The notes below the pieces were generated by a model. The model searched no databases and was not told where the DNA came from. It saw only the letters and a list, made by a program, of their open reading frames with translations. This document shows positions 8,083 to 15,344 of a stretch of DNA of 25,591 bases, one piece after another. The DNA is taken from NCBI GenBank assembly GCA_946549155.1, contig CAMNQN010000010.1:1-25591 (forward strand), written 5' to 3'. Made by a program: the position numbers and the translations under genes. This DNA is from an uncultured Lachnospiraceae bacterium (lineage in GTDB: Bacteria; Bacillota; Clostridia; Lachnospirales; Lachnospiraceae). Positions within the stretch are counted from its first letter, which is position 1; each line of letters begins with the position of its first letter.

Positions 8083-8781
8083 TCAGACATTGATCTTAAA
8101 CCGGTATCCCACGCCCCACACCGTTTCAATCATTCTGGGACTGGCCGAATTCCGCTCCAGTTTCTGCCTCAGACGGTTGATATGTACGGTGACCGTATCC
8201 GTAGCCCCCACAGAATCCATCCCCCAGATCCGGTTAAAGAGTGTTTCTTTTGAAAAAGCAATATTCGGGTTCTGGGCCATGAGCAGAAGAAGCTCAAACT
8301 CCTTATTGGCCAATGCAATCTCTTCCTCCCCCAAAAATACCCTTCTTTCTTCCGGCAGGATTTTCAGATTTCCCATAAGCAGCTGTGTCGGCTTACGCCC
8401 CTCTTTTCGTTCCAGAAGACGCTGGTGAATCATAATGTGGGAGCGCACTCTGGCCACCAGCTCCGCCGGGCTGAAGGGTTTTACCATATAGTCGTCCGCT
8501 CCCAGCCCCAGTCCCCGGATCTTATCTACATCTTCCCTGCGGGCCGTCACCATGATGATGGGCAGATCCTGATTCCTGCGAAGCTCCCTGCAGATCTCAA
8601 ACCCGTTTTTCCCCGGAAGCATTACATCCAGGACAACCGTGCCATACTCTTCCGTCTGCGCTTTTTGGAGTCCTGTCGTCCCGTCCAGCGCAATTTCCAC
8701 CTGAAAGCCCCCTGCTTCCAGATAATCCCTCTCCAGCTCCGCAATCAGTTCGTCATCCTCAATGATCAGTACTTTCTCCAA
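8083..8781 (-). CDS. OmpR/PhoB-family response regulator
   Basis: I choose TTG at 8781 as the start (232 residues, MEKVLIIEDDELIAE), because an excellent AAGGAGG lies 9 bp upstream; an ATG at 8802 has no such site. The receiver domain has the acidic pair EDD (8-10), phospho-acceptor Asp52 in VVLDVMLPGKNG, the Thr of MVTAR (79) and Lys101 in VKPFSPAEL. A winged-helix DNA-binding domain follows, with LANKEFELLLLM, FNRIWGMDS and the ending VWGVGYRFKINV. The start lies inside the 3' end of the kinase gene (23-bp overlap), so the two are coupled. OmpR-type regulators usually bind direct repeats of 11-bp period; such repeats occur upstream of this operon and upstream of the LysR gene. Confidence 0.93.
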   Translation of the reverse strand: MEKVLIIEDDELIAELERDYLEAGGFQVEIALDGTTGLQKAQTEEYGTVVLDVMLPGKNGFEICRELRRNQDLPIIMVTARREDVDKIRGLGLGADDYMVKPFSPAELVARVRSHIMIHQRLLERKEGRKPTQLLMGNLKILPEERRVFLGEEEIALANKEFELLLLMAQNPNIAFSKETLFNRIWGMDSVGATDTVTVHINRLRQKLERNSASPRMIETVWGVGYRFKINV

Positions 8782-10306
8782 AATCAGAAGCCTCCTTCCC
8801 ACTTATCTTCTGTCCCCTTTCAGCCATTGCCGGCAGCTCCATAATAATGGCAAGGCCTTTCCTGTTTTCTGCCCTTACCTCCCCTTTGTGGGCCGTGATG
8901 ATCTCTTTCACTACCGCAAGGCCAATGCCGCTTCCCCTGCCAGACTGGCTTCTTGCTTCATCGGTACGATAAAACATGTCAAACAGCCTTGGCAGGCACT
9001 CCTCGAAAACTCCCGGCCCGTCATCCTGAAATTCGATCCGTATTCTGTCCTGCTGTTGTTTTTTAGAAATCCGTATCCATACTTTTGACGGAATATTCGT
9101 CCGGTAACGGATGGTGTTGGTAAACAGATTATCAACAACCCGTTTCATTTCACTGCCGTCAAACAACAGCGGATACGCCTTGTCCGGGGCCTCCAGACAG
9201 ATCTCCACATGGTTCTGCCCTGCCTCCTCTTTATAGGCGGACAGATACTGTTCAAAAAACACCTTCAGGTCTCCCCGCTCCATATGGTATTTGGCCTGTC
9301 CGTTTTCCAGGCGGTTATAGTCAGACAGGCTGTTCACCAGCCGTTCCAGATCCCCGGCACGTCTTTTTATGGCTTTTAAATAACGCTCCTCCTTCTGCGG
9401 GGTATCGGCGATCCCCTCGATCAGGCCGTCCACATATCCTCCTATGGAAGTAAGAGGCGTCCTTAAATCATGAGAGACCCCATTAATCATCTCCTTGCGC
9501 CGGTTCTCATTTTCCACCCGTTGTCTTACCGACTCTTTCAGATAGGCTCTCATCTTCTCAAAATCCTGGCACACCTGGTAGAATTCATCGTTTTTATGGT
9601 AATCAATCTCTACATCCAGATTGCCTTCCCGAATCTGCCTGGTTCCCTGGCTCAATTTTTTCAAAGGCACCAGGACGCTTTTTGACACCCACCAGGACAA
9701 AATCCCATTGACCATCATGGTTATCCCCAAAAAGACAGCCAAAAGAATCCCTACATATTTTACTATGTAAGTTTGAAAATAGGACTCTACCTGACATCTC
9801 TCCCGGCCGTTGTTGATGGCGATAATGGAAAATTCTTTTTCCTCGTGGACAAAGGTATTTTTGAGTACGGAGGCATGGTCCAGGCTGGCAGTCAGGCTTT
9901 TGGCTGTAAAAAGAGCATCTCCTGCCGTCTTTACGGCGATTTCCATGTCCCTGTCCGAAATATTTGAGTAAAGGACGGTTCCGTTTTTACTTACCTGAAA
10001 ATAATACCCCATCTTTGTCAGCTTCTTTTCCAGATAATACATGGTGTCGCTTTGACGTATCTCCCCCGCCGCCCTGTCCCGTTCTGCCCGGTCTCCCCAG
10101 TTGATTTCCCAAAGTTCCTTCTGATAGGTATAGATCAAGCTCTGGGCAGACTGGATTCCGTTTTCATCCTGGTACATGGCTTCAATGGAATGCCAGTAGT
10201 TTCCTATAAGGCTGCACCTTCCCAAAAGCACTGCCGCCATGGTGACGGCAAGGGGAATCACCAACATCAGGATATTGGACAGCCTGATTTTGTTTTTTAT
10301 TGTCAT
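8759..10306 (-). CDS. Membrane sensor histidine kinase
   Basis: The chosen start is ATG at 10306 (515 residues, MTIKNKIRLSNILML); a longer frame to 10435 runs through a hairpin and lacks a ribosome site. Transmembrane segments lie at about 13-30 and 184-206, enclosing an extracytoplasmic sensor of about 150 residues (a possible dCache-like fold). A HAMP region (207-260) follows, then the HisKA box GVSHDLRTPLTSIGG with His279, and the HATPase boxes: N box VVDNLFTNTIRYR, G1 DDGPGV, G2 GRGSGIGLAVVKEI. The ligand is unknown. Its place inside a flavodoxin/AKR island suggests it senses a redox or electrophile signal at the cell surface, which is inference. Confidence 0.92.
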   Translation of the reverse strand: MTIKNKIRLSNILMLVIPLAVTMAAVLLGRCSLIGNYWHSIEAMYQDENGIQSAQSLIYTYQKELWEINWGDRAERDRAAGEIRQSDTMYYLEKKLTKMGYYFQVSKNGTVLYSNISDRDMEIAVKTAGDALFTAKSLTASLDHASVLKNTFVHEEKEFSIIAINNGRERCQVESYFQTYIVKYVGILLAVFLGITMMVNGILSWWVSKSVLVPLKKLSQGTRQIREGNLDVEIDYHKNDEFYQVCQDFEKMRAYLKESVRQRVENENRRKEMINGVSHDLRTPLTSIGGYVDGLIEGIADTPQKEERYLKAIKRRAGDLERLVNSLSDYNRLENGQAKYHMERGDLKVFFEQYLSAYKEEAGQNHVEICLEAPDKAYPLLFDGSEMKRVVDNLFTNTIRYRTNIPSKVWIRISKKQQQDRIRIEFQDDGPGVFEECLPRLFDMFYRTDEARSQSGRGSGIGLAVVKEIITAHKGEVRAENRKGLAIIMELPAMAERGQKISGKEASDFGESTDH

Positions 10307-10380
10307 TTTGTTCTCTCTGTTCTCCTGTTTACCCTTTCCTCCTGCCCACAGACAGATATGCTTTCTATCAATAGTCCACA

Positions 10381-10420
10381 GAAAAGTGCCAGGTGCAGGG
10401 CTCATCCCCACACCCGGCAC
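10381..10420 (-). terminator. Terminator-like hairpin in the kinase 5' leader
   Basis: On the minus strand GTGCCGGGTG pairs with CACCTGGCAC (10 bp, one G-U) around a 15-nt loop and is followed by TTTTC. It lies about 50 bp downstream of the putative kinase promoter and about 75 bp before the start codon. It could end transcription from the flavodoxin gene or act as an attenuator of the kinase operon. The short U run makes it a weak terminator. Confidence 0.45.
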
Positions 10421-10465
10421 CCATGACAGCTTCACAAGAATGGTACTCGGAATCTGTTCTTTTCC

Positions 10466-10511
10466 ATCCTATCAGGAATTCCTAACAAACCAATAACAAA
10501 AGTCTAAACAA
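10466..10511 (-). promoter_or_regulatory. Response-regulator-type promoter of the two-component operon
   Basis: Minus strand: three TTGTT(T)A repeats (about 10481-10488, 10493-10499 and 10504-10511) with 11-12 bp period, followed after 9 bp by a -10-like TAGGAT (10466-10471). OmpR/PhoB-type regulators bind such direct repeats. The same TTGTTAGGAAT-nn-CTG arrangement and 9-bp spacing recur at 18516-18550. Together these suggest autoregulation by the operon's own response regulator. Confidence 0.5.
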
Positions 10512-10540
10512 TCAGGAAATTTTTCTCCTGCCCTCCATCG

Positions 10541-10618
10541 GCCGTGAATCCTTCTTCCGTTGCATATGCGCACAAACTCCTGGGCAGCTTTCACGGCCTG
10601 GTGCAGAGCCCCTGTTTC
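10541..10618 (-). pseudogene. Remnant of an aldo/keto reductase C terminus
   Basis: Directly after the flavodoxin stop codon (TAG at 10619-10621) the same frame continues with EFVRICNGRRIHG (10541-10579). This matches EFVRMCNGRKIHD, the last residues of the AKR at 21284-22153, with ten of twelve core residues identical. The preceding ALHQAVKAAQ is AKR-tail-like. No start codon or catalytic part is present. It is most simply the tail of an AKR gene whose body was deleted or replaced by the flavodoxin gene. It fills part of the 312-bp stretch between flavodoxin and kinase; the rest of that stretch holds the promoter and hairpin described separately. Confidence 0.55.
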
Positions 10619-11458
10619 CTACAGCCCGTTTTCGGCAAGCCAGCTGCGGATCTGTTCATCTGTCAGAGAATTCGCTGTAAGACCGGTTCCCACAGTTCCA
10701 TTCCCCACAGAAGCCCTGACTCCTGCCATGCTTTCCTCAATCCCGCTGCCCCCGCTGGTACAGAAGGGAAGGATGGTCTTGCCTGACAAGTCATAGGACT
10801 CCAAAAATGTGTTGACCACCATAGGGGTCGTATGCCACCAGATAGGGAAACCCACAAGTATGATGTCGTAATCATTCATATTTTCCACATGGGAAGCCAC
10901 CGCCGGCCTTGCGTTCTGATCCAGTTCTCTCCTTGCCTGATCCACCGTGCTCTGATAACCTGACGGGTAAGCCACTGCCGGCCTGATCTCAAACAAATCT
11001 CCTCCGGCCACGGAATGAATCTTCTCTGCCGCTTCCTTTGTTGTCCCTGTCTTGGAAAAATAAGCGGTCAGAACTTTCTTTCCGGCTGTCCCCGGCTGCT
11101 GCGCCTGAGCACGTGTTCCGCCGTATCCGGCAGTTACCGCCATAGTCTGTACCGCACCGTTGACAGTCCATGCCCCGTCCCCATTCACCGTATACCCGTC
11201 CGGCGTAGTGGTTCCCGCGTACATCCATCCTTCCCTGTCAAAAGCGTAGCATTCTGCAATTCCGTCCTTGTTCCCGTCCAGCCACTGCCACTCCACCGCC
11301 GATGTAGGAGTCCCGTAGTACTGCCCGTTTCCCAGATCATACCACCATCTGGAGCTGTTTGCTCCCTGCCCGGTTGTCCATCCCGCCGCAAAAGCAGTGG
11401 ACGCCATACCAATTGTCAGCACACAAATTGCCAGTACCAGTTTCCAAATCCGTTTCAT
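10619..11458 (-). CDS. Secreted flavodoxin with an N-terminal cell-wall-type module
   Basis: ATG at 11458 follows AGGAGG at 9 bp; 279 residues. A Sec signal peptide (MKRIWKLVLAICVLTIG, cleavage near AFA-A at 24/25) is followed by a Trp/Tyr/Gly-rich module (about 27-105: RWWYDLGNGQYYG, VEWQWLDGNKDGIAECY, TTTPDGYTVNGDGAW). This module resembles the wall-associated modules of clostridial surface proteins. The Flavodoxin_4-type domain runs from about 128: VLTAYFSKTGTTKEAAE (canonical phosphate loop), YDIILVGFPIWWHTTPM and GKTILPFCTSGGSGIEES. Unlike the two lipoprotein flavodoxins, its FMN loop is canonical. It is probably the last gene of the operon starting at 15977. It carries FMN outside the cell, and its electron donor is unknown. 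Confidence 0.88.
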   Translation of the reverse strand: MKRIWKLVLAICVLTIGMASTAFAAGWTTGQGANSSRWWYDLGNGQYYGTPTSAVEWQWLDGNKDGIAECYAFDREGWMYAGTTTPDGYTVNGDGAWTVNGAVQTMAVTAGYGGTRAQAQQPGTAGKKVLTAYFSKTGTTKEAAEKIHSVAGGDLFEIRPAVAYPSGYQSTVDQARRELDQNARPAVASHVENMNDYDIILVGFPIWWHTTPMVVNTFLESYDLSGKTILPFCTSGGSGIEESMAGVRASVGNGTVGTGLTANSLTDEQIRSWLAENGL

Positions 11459-11569
11459 TCTGTCATACCTCCTGTACTTTCTGTTTTTAGGTACATAGCG
11501 CAGCCGGAGGCTGCCCCCTTCTATCTGCTTTCCTTCTTTCAATTCAAAAGAAACCGCTTTTCCTCCCCT

Positions 11570-12457
11570 TTACCAGTTTTTCTTTTCCTTAGAACTGTCA
11601 TGCTGTTTTTTTCTTTCTTCCACCATTTTTACAAACCACTCCACCATACCCGGATCATAATGGGAAAAGAAAGAACTGGTCTTTGTATCCAGCGCCCCGA
11701 TCCTCGCCATATCCTCATCAGTCAGCACAAAGTCAAATACATTGAGATTCTGCTCCATCCTGTCTTTGTGAACAGATTTGGGGAGTACGACAATCCCTCT
11801 CTGAATATTCCACCGCAGCATCACCTGTGCTGTAGTCTTTCCATATTTTGCGCCGATCTCAGCCAAAACAGGATTCTCAAACAAGCCTCCCCTTCCCTCT
11901 CCGAAAGGCGCCCATGCCTCGGCCTGAACCCCATATTTATCCATCCACTGCTTTGCCTCTGTCTGCTGGTTCAGCACATGGGTCTCTACCTGGTTCACCA
12001 TAGGCGGAATCTCTGTGAAAGAAGCAATATCGACCAGACGGTCCGGATAGAAGTTGGAAACGCCGATGGCCCGCAGCCTGCCCTCCTTATACAGATCTTC
12101 CAGAGCCCGGTATGCCCCGTAGTAATCATTAAAAGGCTGGTGCAGCAGCATAAGATCTATGTAATCTACCTGAAGTTTTCTCATGGATTCAAGAACAGAC
12201 GCTTTCGCCGCTTCATAGCCGTAATGTTCCACCCATACCTTACTGGTCAGGAAGATGTCCTCTCTGGGAATCCCGGATTTCTTTATGGCGCTCCCCACCT
12301 CTTCCTCATTAAAATAGCTCTGCGCCGTATCAATGGAACGATACCCTGCCTGAAGGGCGTCCAGAACACACCGCTCACAGTCCTCTTTTGTCACCTGATA
12401 CACACCATAACCCAAAATCGGCATTTTTACGCCGTTTCTCAATGTTACATATTCCAT
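11570..12457 (-). CDS. Aldo/keto reductase, DkgA-like (type A)
   Basis: ATG at 12457 follows AGGAGGAAGGCAA; 295 residues. The AKR tetrad is complete: Asp43 and Tyr48 in SIDTAQSYFNE, Lys73 in LTSKVWV, His106 in LLHQPFND. The cofactor loop WNIQRGIVVLPKSVHKDRMEQN has the Lys-Ser...Arg pattern of NADPH-dependent AKR5 enzymes. Such enzymes reduce aldehydes, 2-oxoaldehydes or diketogluconate-type ketones in the cytoplasm; the true substrate is unknown. The C-terminal tail (KKQHDSSKEKKNW) is charged. It is the fifth gene of the flavodoxin-SDR-AKR run. The intergenic space upstream contains a duplicated ribosome site (see the repeat). The closest relative in the window is the AKR at 21284-22153. Confidence 0.92.
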   Translation of the reverse strand: MEYVTLRNGVKMPILGYGVYQVTKEDCERCVLDALQAGYRSIDTAQSYFNEEEVGSAIKKSGIPREDIFLTSKVWVEHYGYEAAKASVLESMRKLQVDYIDLMLLHQPFNDYYGAYRALEDLYKEGRLRAIGVSNFYPDRLVDIASFTEIPPMVNQVETHVLNQQTEAKQWMDKYGVQAEAWAPFGEGRGGLFENPVLAEIGAKYGKTTAQVMLRWNIQRGIVVLPKSVHKDRMEQNLNVFDFVLTDEDMARIGALDTKTSSFFSHYDPGMVEWFVKMVEERKKQHDSSKEKKNW

Positions 12458-12559
12458 TTGCCTTCCTCCTCGTTTCAAGGTAACGGCACGCGCCGCTTTG
12501 CGGCACCTGCCAAGTCGTCGGAAGGCATCCTAAAAATGCTTCGCATTTGCCTTCCTCCT
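12455..12559 (-). repeat. Small intergenic element flanked by a 16-bp direct repeat that duplicates the ribosome site
   Basis: The 16-bp sequence CATTTGCCTTCCTCCT occurs at 12455-12470 and again at 12544-12559, an 89-bp offset, on either side of the spacer between two AKR genes. On the minus strand each copy is a ribosome site plus ATG. The spacer holds two hairpins: AAATGC-GAA-GCATTT and GCCGC-TTT-GCGGC. This looks like insertion of a short element with duplication of its target, or expansion by slippage. Confidence 0.6.
12475..12546 (-). CDS. Possible 23-codon peptide between the AKR genes
   Basis: Behind the first copy of the duplicated ribosome site, ATG (12544-12546) opens a frame of 23 codons beginning MRSIFRMPSDD and ending at TGA (12475-12477), just before the second ribosome site. 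Its start and spacing are as good as those of the AKR. It may be an accident of the duplication, or a leader peptide that keeps ribosomes moving into the AKR gene. No homology is recognised. Confidence 0.25.
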   Translation of the reverse strand: MRSIFRMPSDDLAGAAKRRVPLP

Positions 12560-12563
12560 ACCT

Positions 12564-13409
12564 TTATTTCTGTGCATTCACTGCCGGAACCATCGTCTCA
12601 TACTGCTTCAGCTTCTCCGGGGTGCTGGTATAATAGTGCTTTTCCTGATCCAGGCCCTCAATCTCCGCCATCTCCTCCCTAGTCAACGCAAAGTCGAACA
12701 GATCCAGATTGGCCTTAATATGATCCGGATTCCTGGAACCAGGAATGATGATATTTCCCGCCTGCACATGCCAGCGCAGAATGATCTGAGCGTTGGTCTT
12801 TTTATATTTTTCTGCCAGGCTGGTAAATACCGGCTCCTCAAGGAGCACCTTATCCCCATGCCCCAGAGGATACCATGCCTGAATGGCCATGTCTGCCTTG
12901 GAAAGAAGCTTTTTAAGTTCTTTCGCCTGGGCATAAGGATGTACCTCTGTCTGAAGAACGGCTGGTTTGATCTCGCAGGCGTCAATAATCTCCTCAATCT
13001 GAGCCTCGGTAAAGTTGGACAAACCGATGGCCTTTACCTTTCCCTCCTTGTATGCTTTCTCCAGCAGACGATAACCGGTCAGGTAGCAGCCTGCCGGCTG
13101 ATGAAGAAGTATCAGGTCAATATAGTCCGTGCCCAGGCGTTCTAAGGTATCGTCCACAGCATTTTCATCGCTGTAAAACGTGGGCCACAGCTTGGTCTCC
13201 AGAAAGATCTCCTGCCTGGCCAGGCCGGATTTTTTCATGGCCCGGCCTACGGCCTTCTCATTGACATAGGCGTTGGCCGTGTCGATGAGACGGTATCCGC
13301 ATCCAAGAGCGCTTAAGCAGGAAGCTTCCGCCTCGTCAGGAGACAAAAGAAAGGTGCCAATCCCTGCCACAGGCATTTTTACTCCATTATTTAAAGTTAT
13401 GTAATCCAT
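12564..13409 (-). CDS. Aldo/keto reductase, type B (PGSR cofactor loop)
   Basis: ATG at 13409 follows GGAGGAATCGCTG; 281 residues (a TTG upstream is less likely). The catalytic tetrad is Asp43 and Tyr48 (LIDTANAYVNE), Lys73 (LETKLWP) and His103 (LLHQPAG). The cofactor loop reads IIIPGSRNPDHIKANLDLFDF: the usual IPKS lysine is replaced by Gly and an Arg follows. This may alter NADPH/NADH preference. It is a cytoplasmic aldehyde or ketone reductase of unknown substrate, 23 bp behind the AKR at 13433-14422 and in one operon with it. Its close relative is the AKR at 20443-21291, which shares the PGSR loop and the AVDDTLxRL segment. Confidence 0.92.
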   Translation of the reverse strand: MDYITLNNGVKMPVAGIGTFLLSPDEAEASCLSALGCGYRLIDTANAYVNEKAVGRAMKKSGLARQEIFLETKLWPTFYSDENAVDDTLERLGTDYIDLILLHQPAGCYLTGYRLLEKAYKEGKVKAIGLSNFTEAQIEEIIDACEIKPAVLQTEVHPYAQAKELKKLLSKADMAIQAWYPLGHGDKVLLEEPVFTSLAEKYKKTNAQIILRWHVQAGNIIIPGSRNPDHIKANLDLFDFALTREEMAEIEGLDQEKHYYTSTPEKLKQYETMVPAVNAQK

Positions 13410-13432
13410 CAGCGATTCCTCCAATCATCTTT

Positions 13433-14422
13433 TTATTTAGCGCTGTGGCCGCCGAATACGTCAAACTCCATGGTATCCAGTCTGGAATCAATCATGGCAA
13501 TCTCTTCCCGCGTCAGAACCACATTGCCTGCCTCAAAGTTCTCTCTCAGTCTTTCTATCTTGCGGGAACCCGGAATCGGAACGATGTAAGGCTTCTTGTT
13601 GATCATCCACGCAAGAGACAGCTGGCCCATGGTGGCCTTTTTTTCTTCCGCCATGTTTGTCAGCATATTCAAAAGCTCCTTCGCCTTTTCGTAACCTTCT
13701 TCGGTGTACTGAGGCATAGCCGCCCGGTAATCCTGGCTCCCCTCAAATTTTGTGGCAGGCGTGTACTTCCCCGTCAGGAATCCGTTCGCCATGGGAGAAA
13801 AAGCCACATAGGCAACATCCAGTTCCTCGCAGACGGGAAAAATCGTCTCATGCCATCTTGCCATCATGGAGTATCTGTTTTCAATGGCTGTAACGGGACA
13901 CACGGCATGAGCCCTGCGGAGATATTCCTCTGTAGTCTCCGAAATTCCCCAATAGCGGATCTTTCCCTCTTTGATCAGCAGACCCATGGTCTCGGCCACT
14001 GCTTCCGGCTCCACTTTGGGATCGATCCGGTGCTGATAATACAGGTCTATATAATCCGTTCCCAGCTTCCTAAGGCTTTCCTCCACACTTTTTCTTATGG
14101 TTTCCGGGCTGCTGTCCAGTCTTAAGGAACGGTCCTGATTATGCTTTACACCCATCTTTGTGGCAATCACCACCTTGTCCCGAATGCCTTTGACCGCCTC
14201 GCCCACAAGCTCTTCATTGCAGGAAACCGTGCCGTCAGGGCTGACTCCGGTGTAAGCCTCGGCTGTGTCCAAAAAATCATATCCCATCTCACATGCCTCT
14301 CTCAAGGTCTTTACTGCAGCGCTTTTCTCCGTAGGATCTCCTGACGCATGGCTGAATCCCATGCATCCCAGGCCAACGGGATTGACACGCAGCTGGCTGG
14401 CTCCCAGTGTTCTCTTTTCCAT
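13433..14422 (-). CDS. Aldo/keto reductase, longer AKR11/13-like type
   Basis: I choose ATG at 14422 (329 residues, MEKRTLGASQLRVNPVGLG), because AAAGGCGG is 8-9 bp upstream; another ATG at 14431 is too close to it. The tetrad is Asp52 and Tyr57 (FLDTAEAYTG), Lys89 (IATKMGV) and His131 (YYQHRID). The cofactor end is IVPIPGSRKIERLREN. The length and the GLGCMGFSHASG start match the IolS/YajO-like family rather than the shorter AKR5 type. These enzymes reduce aldehydes with NADPH. It is fourth-last in the run from 15977, 80 bp after the SDR gene. Confidence 0.92.
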   Translation of the reverse strand: MEKRTLGASQLRVNPVGLGCMGFSHASGDPTEKSAAVKTLREACEMGYDFLDTAEAYTGVSPDGTVSCNEELVGEAVKGIRDKVVIATKMGVKHNQDRSLRLDSSPETIRKSVEESLRKLGTDYIDLYYQHRIDPKVEPEAVAETMGLLIKEGKIRYWGISETTEEYLRRAHAVCPVTAIENRYSMMARWHETIFPVCEELDVAYVAFSPMANGFLTGKYTPATKFEGSQDYRAAMPQYTEEGYEKAKELLNMLTNMAEEKKATMGQLSLAWMINKKPYIVPIPGSRKIERLRENFEAGNVVLTREEIAMIDSRLDTMEFDVFGGHSAK

Positions 14423-14502
14423 TTTTATCATCCGCCTTTCCTTAAAATCCCAGGCCTCTCAGCCGGGAAAAATCTTAATCAACTTTATTTGTTTGATACC
14501 AT

Positions 14503-15327
14503 CTAAAAATCAGACCGGCTGCTAAACTCCCGCCACTTATCATACTCATTCTTACGGTTATCCAAAACTGCGCCTGCCACCTTCACCGCATCCCTTCCTA
14601 ACAGCAGCCGCAGCGGCGTATCCTCAGCCTCTATGGCCTCTATGATCAGTCCGGCGCCCTTGTCCGGGTCCCCCGGCTGGGTTCCGTGGGTCTTATCATT
14701 CTCAATCCGTCTGGTTCCCGCCGTCTCCCCGTAATCGCCGATGGCGGTCTTTGACTGGGTAAGGGAGCGTCCGGCAAAATCCGTGCGGAAAGCTCCCGGT
14801 TCTACAATCATAACCTTAATCCCCAGAGGCGCCGTCTCCAGGTAAAGTCCCTCTGTCATTCCCTCCAGCGCGCATTTAGAAGCCGCGTAATAACCGGACC
14901 CAGGCGCCGTGCGGAGGGCGGCAATGGACGAAATATTAATGACGGCCCCGCTTTTTTTCGCCCTCATATCCGGAAGCACGGCTTTGATCAGGTTCACGGG
15001 CCCCCAGAAATTGGTGTCAAACAGACGCCTGGCATCCTCCGGATCGCCCTCCTCAACCGCTGCCCGGTATCCATAGCCCGCATTATTGACCAGCACGTCA
15101 ATCCCGCCAAACCTCTCTTTTGCCGCCTTAACCGCCTCCGCGACCGAACAAAGATCCGTCACGTCAAGGCGGACGGTCAGGGCCGTCTGCGGAAAGTCCT
15201 TCTCAAACTCCTCCAGTTTCTTTGTATCCCTTGCTGTTACCACCACGTTATCGCCTTTTTGCAGCGCCGCTTTGGCAAGACTTCTCCCAAGACCGGTGGA
15301 ACAGCCTGTAATCAGCCATGTTTTCAT
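14503..15327 (-). CDS. Short-chain dehydrogenase/reductase (classical SDR)
   Basis: ATG at 15327 follows GGGGAGAAC; 274 residues. The Rossmann motif is TGCSTGLG (7-14), followed by LDVTD (54-58) and NNAGYGY (81-87). The catalytic residues are Ser134 in INISS, and Tyr147 and Lys151 in GYYAASK; PGAFRTDF follows. ARD at 32-34, after the second strand, is compatible with NADP binding. The substrate is not predictable; related proteins are annotated as oxidoreductases of the 3-oxoacyl-reductase-like group. It is 17 bp downstream of the flavodoxin-fold gene at 15345-15977, clearly in the same transcript. Confidence 0.92.
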   Translation of the reverse strand: MKTWLITGCSTGLGRSLAKAALQKGDNVVVTARDTKKLEEFEKDFPQTALTVRLDVTDLCSVAEAVKAAKERFGGIDVLVNNAGYGYRAAVEEGDPEDARRLFDTNFWGPVNLIKAVLPDMRAKKSGAVINISSIAALRTAPGSGYYAASKCALEGMTEGLYLETAPLGIKVMIVEPGAFRTDFAGRSLTQSKTAIGDYGETAGTRRIENDKTHGTQPGDPDKGAGLIIEAIEAEDTPLRLLLGRDAVKVAGAVLDNRKNEYDKWREFSSRSDF

Positions 15328-15344
15328 TGATTGTTCTCCCCTTT

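Noticed and set aside
11500..11514. GCAGCC-GGA-GGCTGC hairpin before the secreted flavodoxin gene
   Set aside because: It has no U run and no convincing promoter nearby; too little to call a terminator or a regulatory element.
11015..12682. A very long plus-strand open frame (555 codons) opposite the flavodoxin and AKR genes
   Set aside because: The minus strand carries complete, motif-bearing genes with ribosome sites here. The plus frame is rich in Pro, Ser, His and Arg, as expected for an antisense shadow, and shows no domain.
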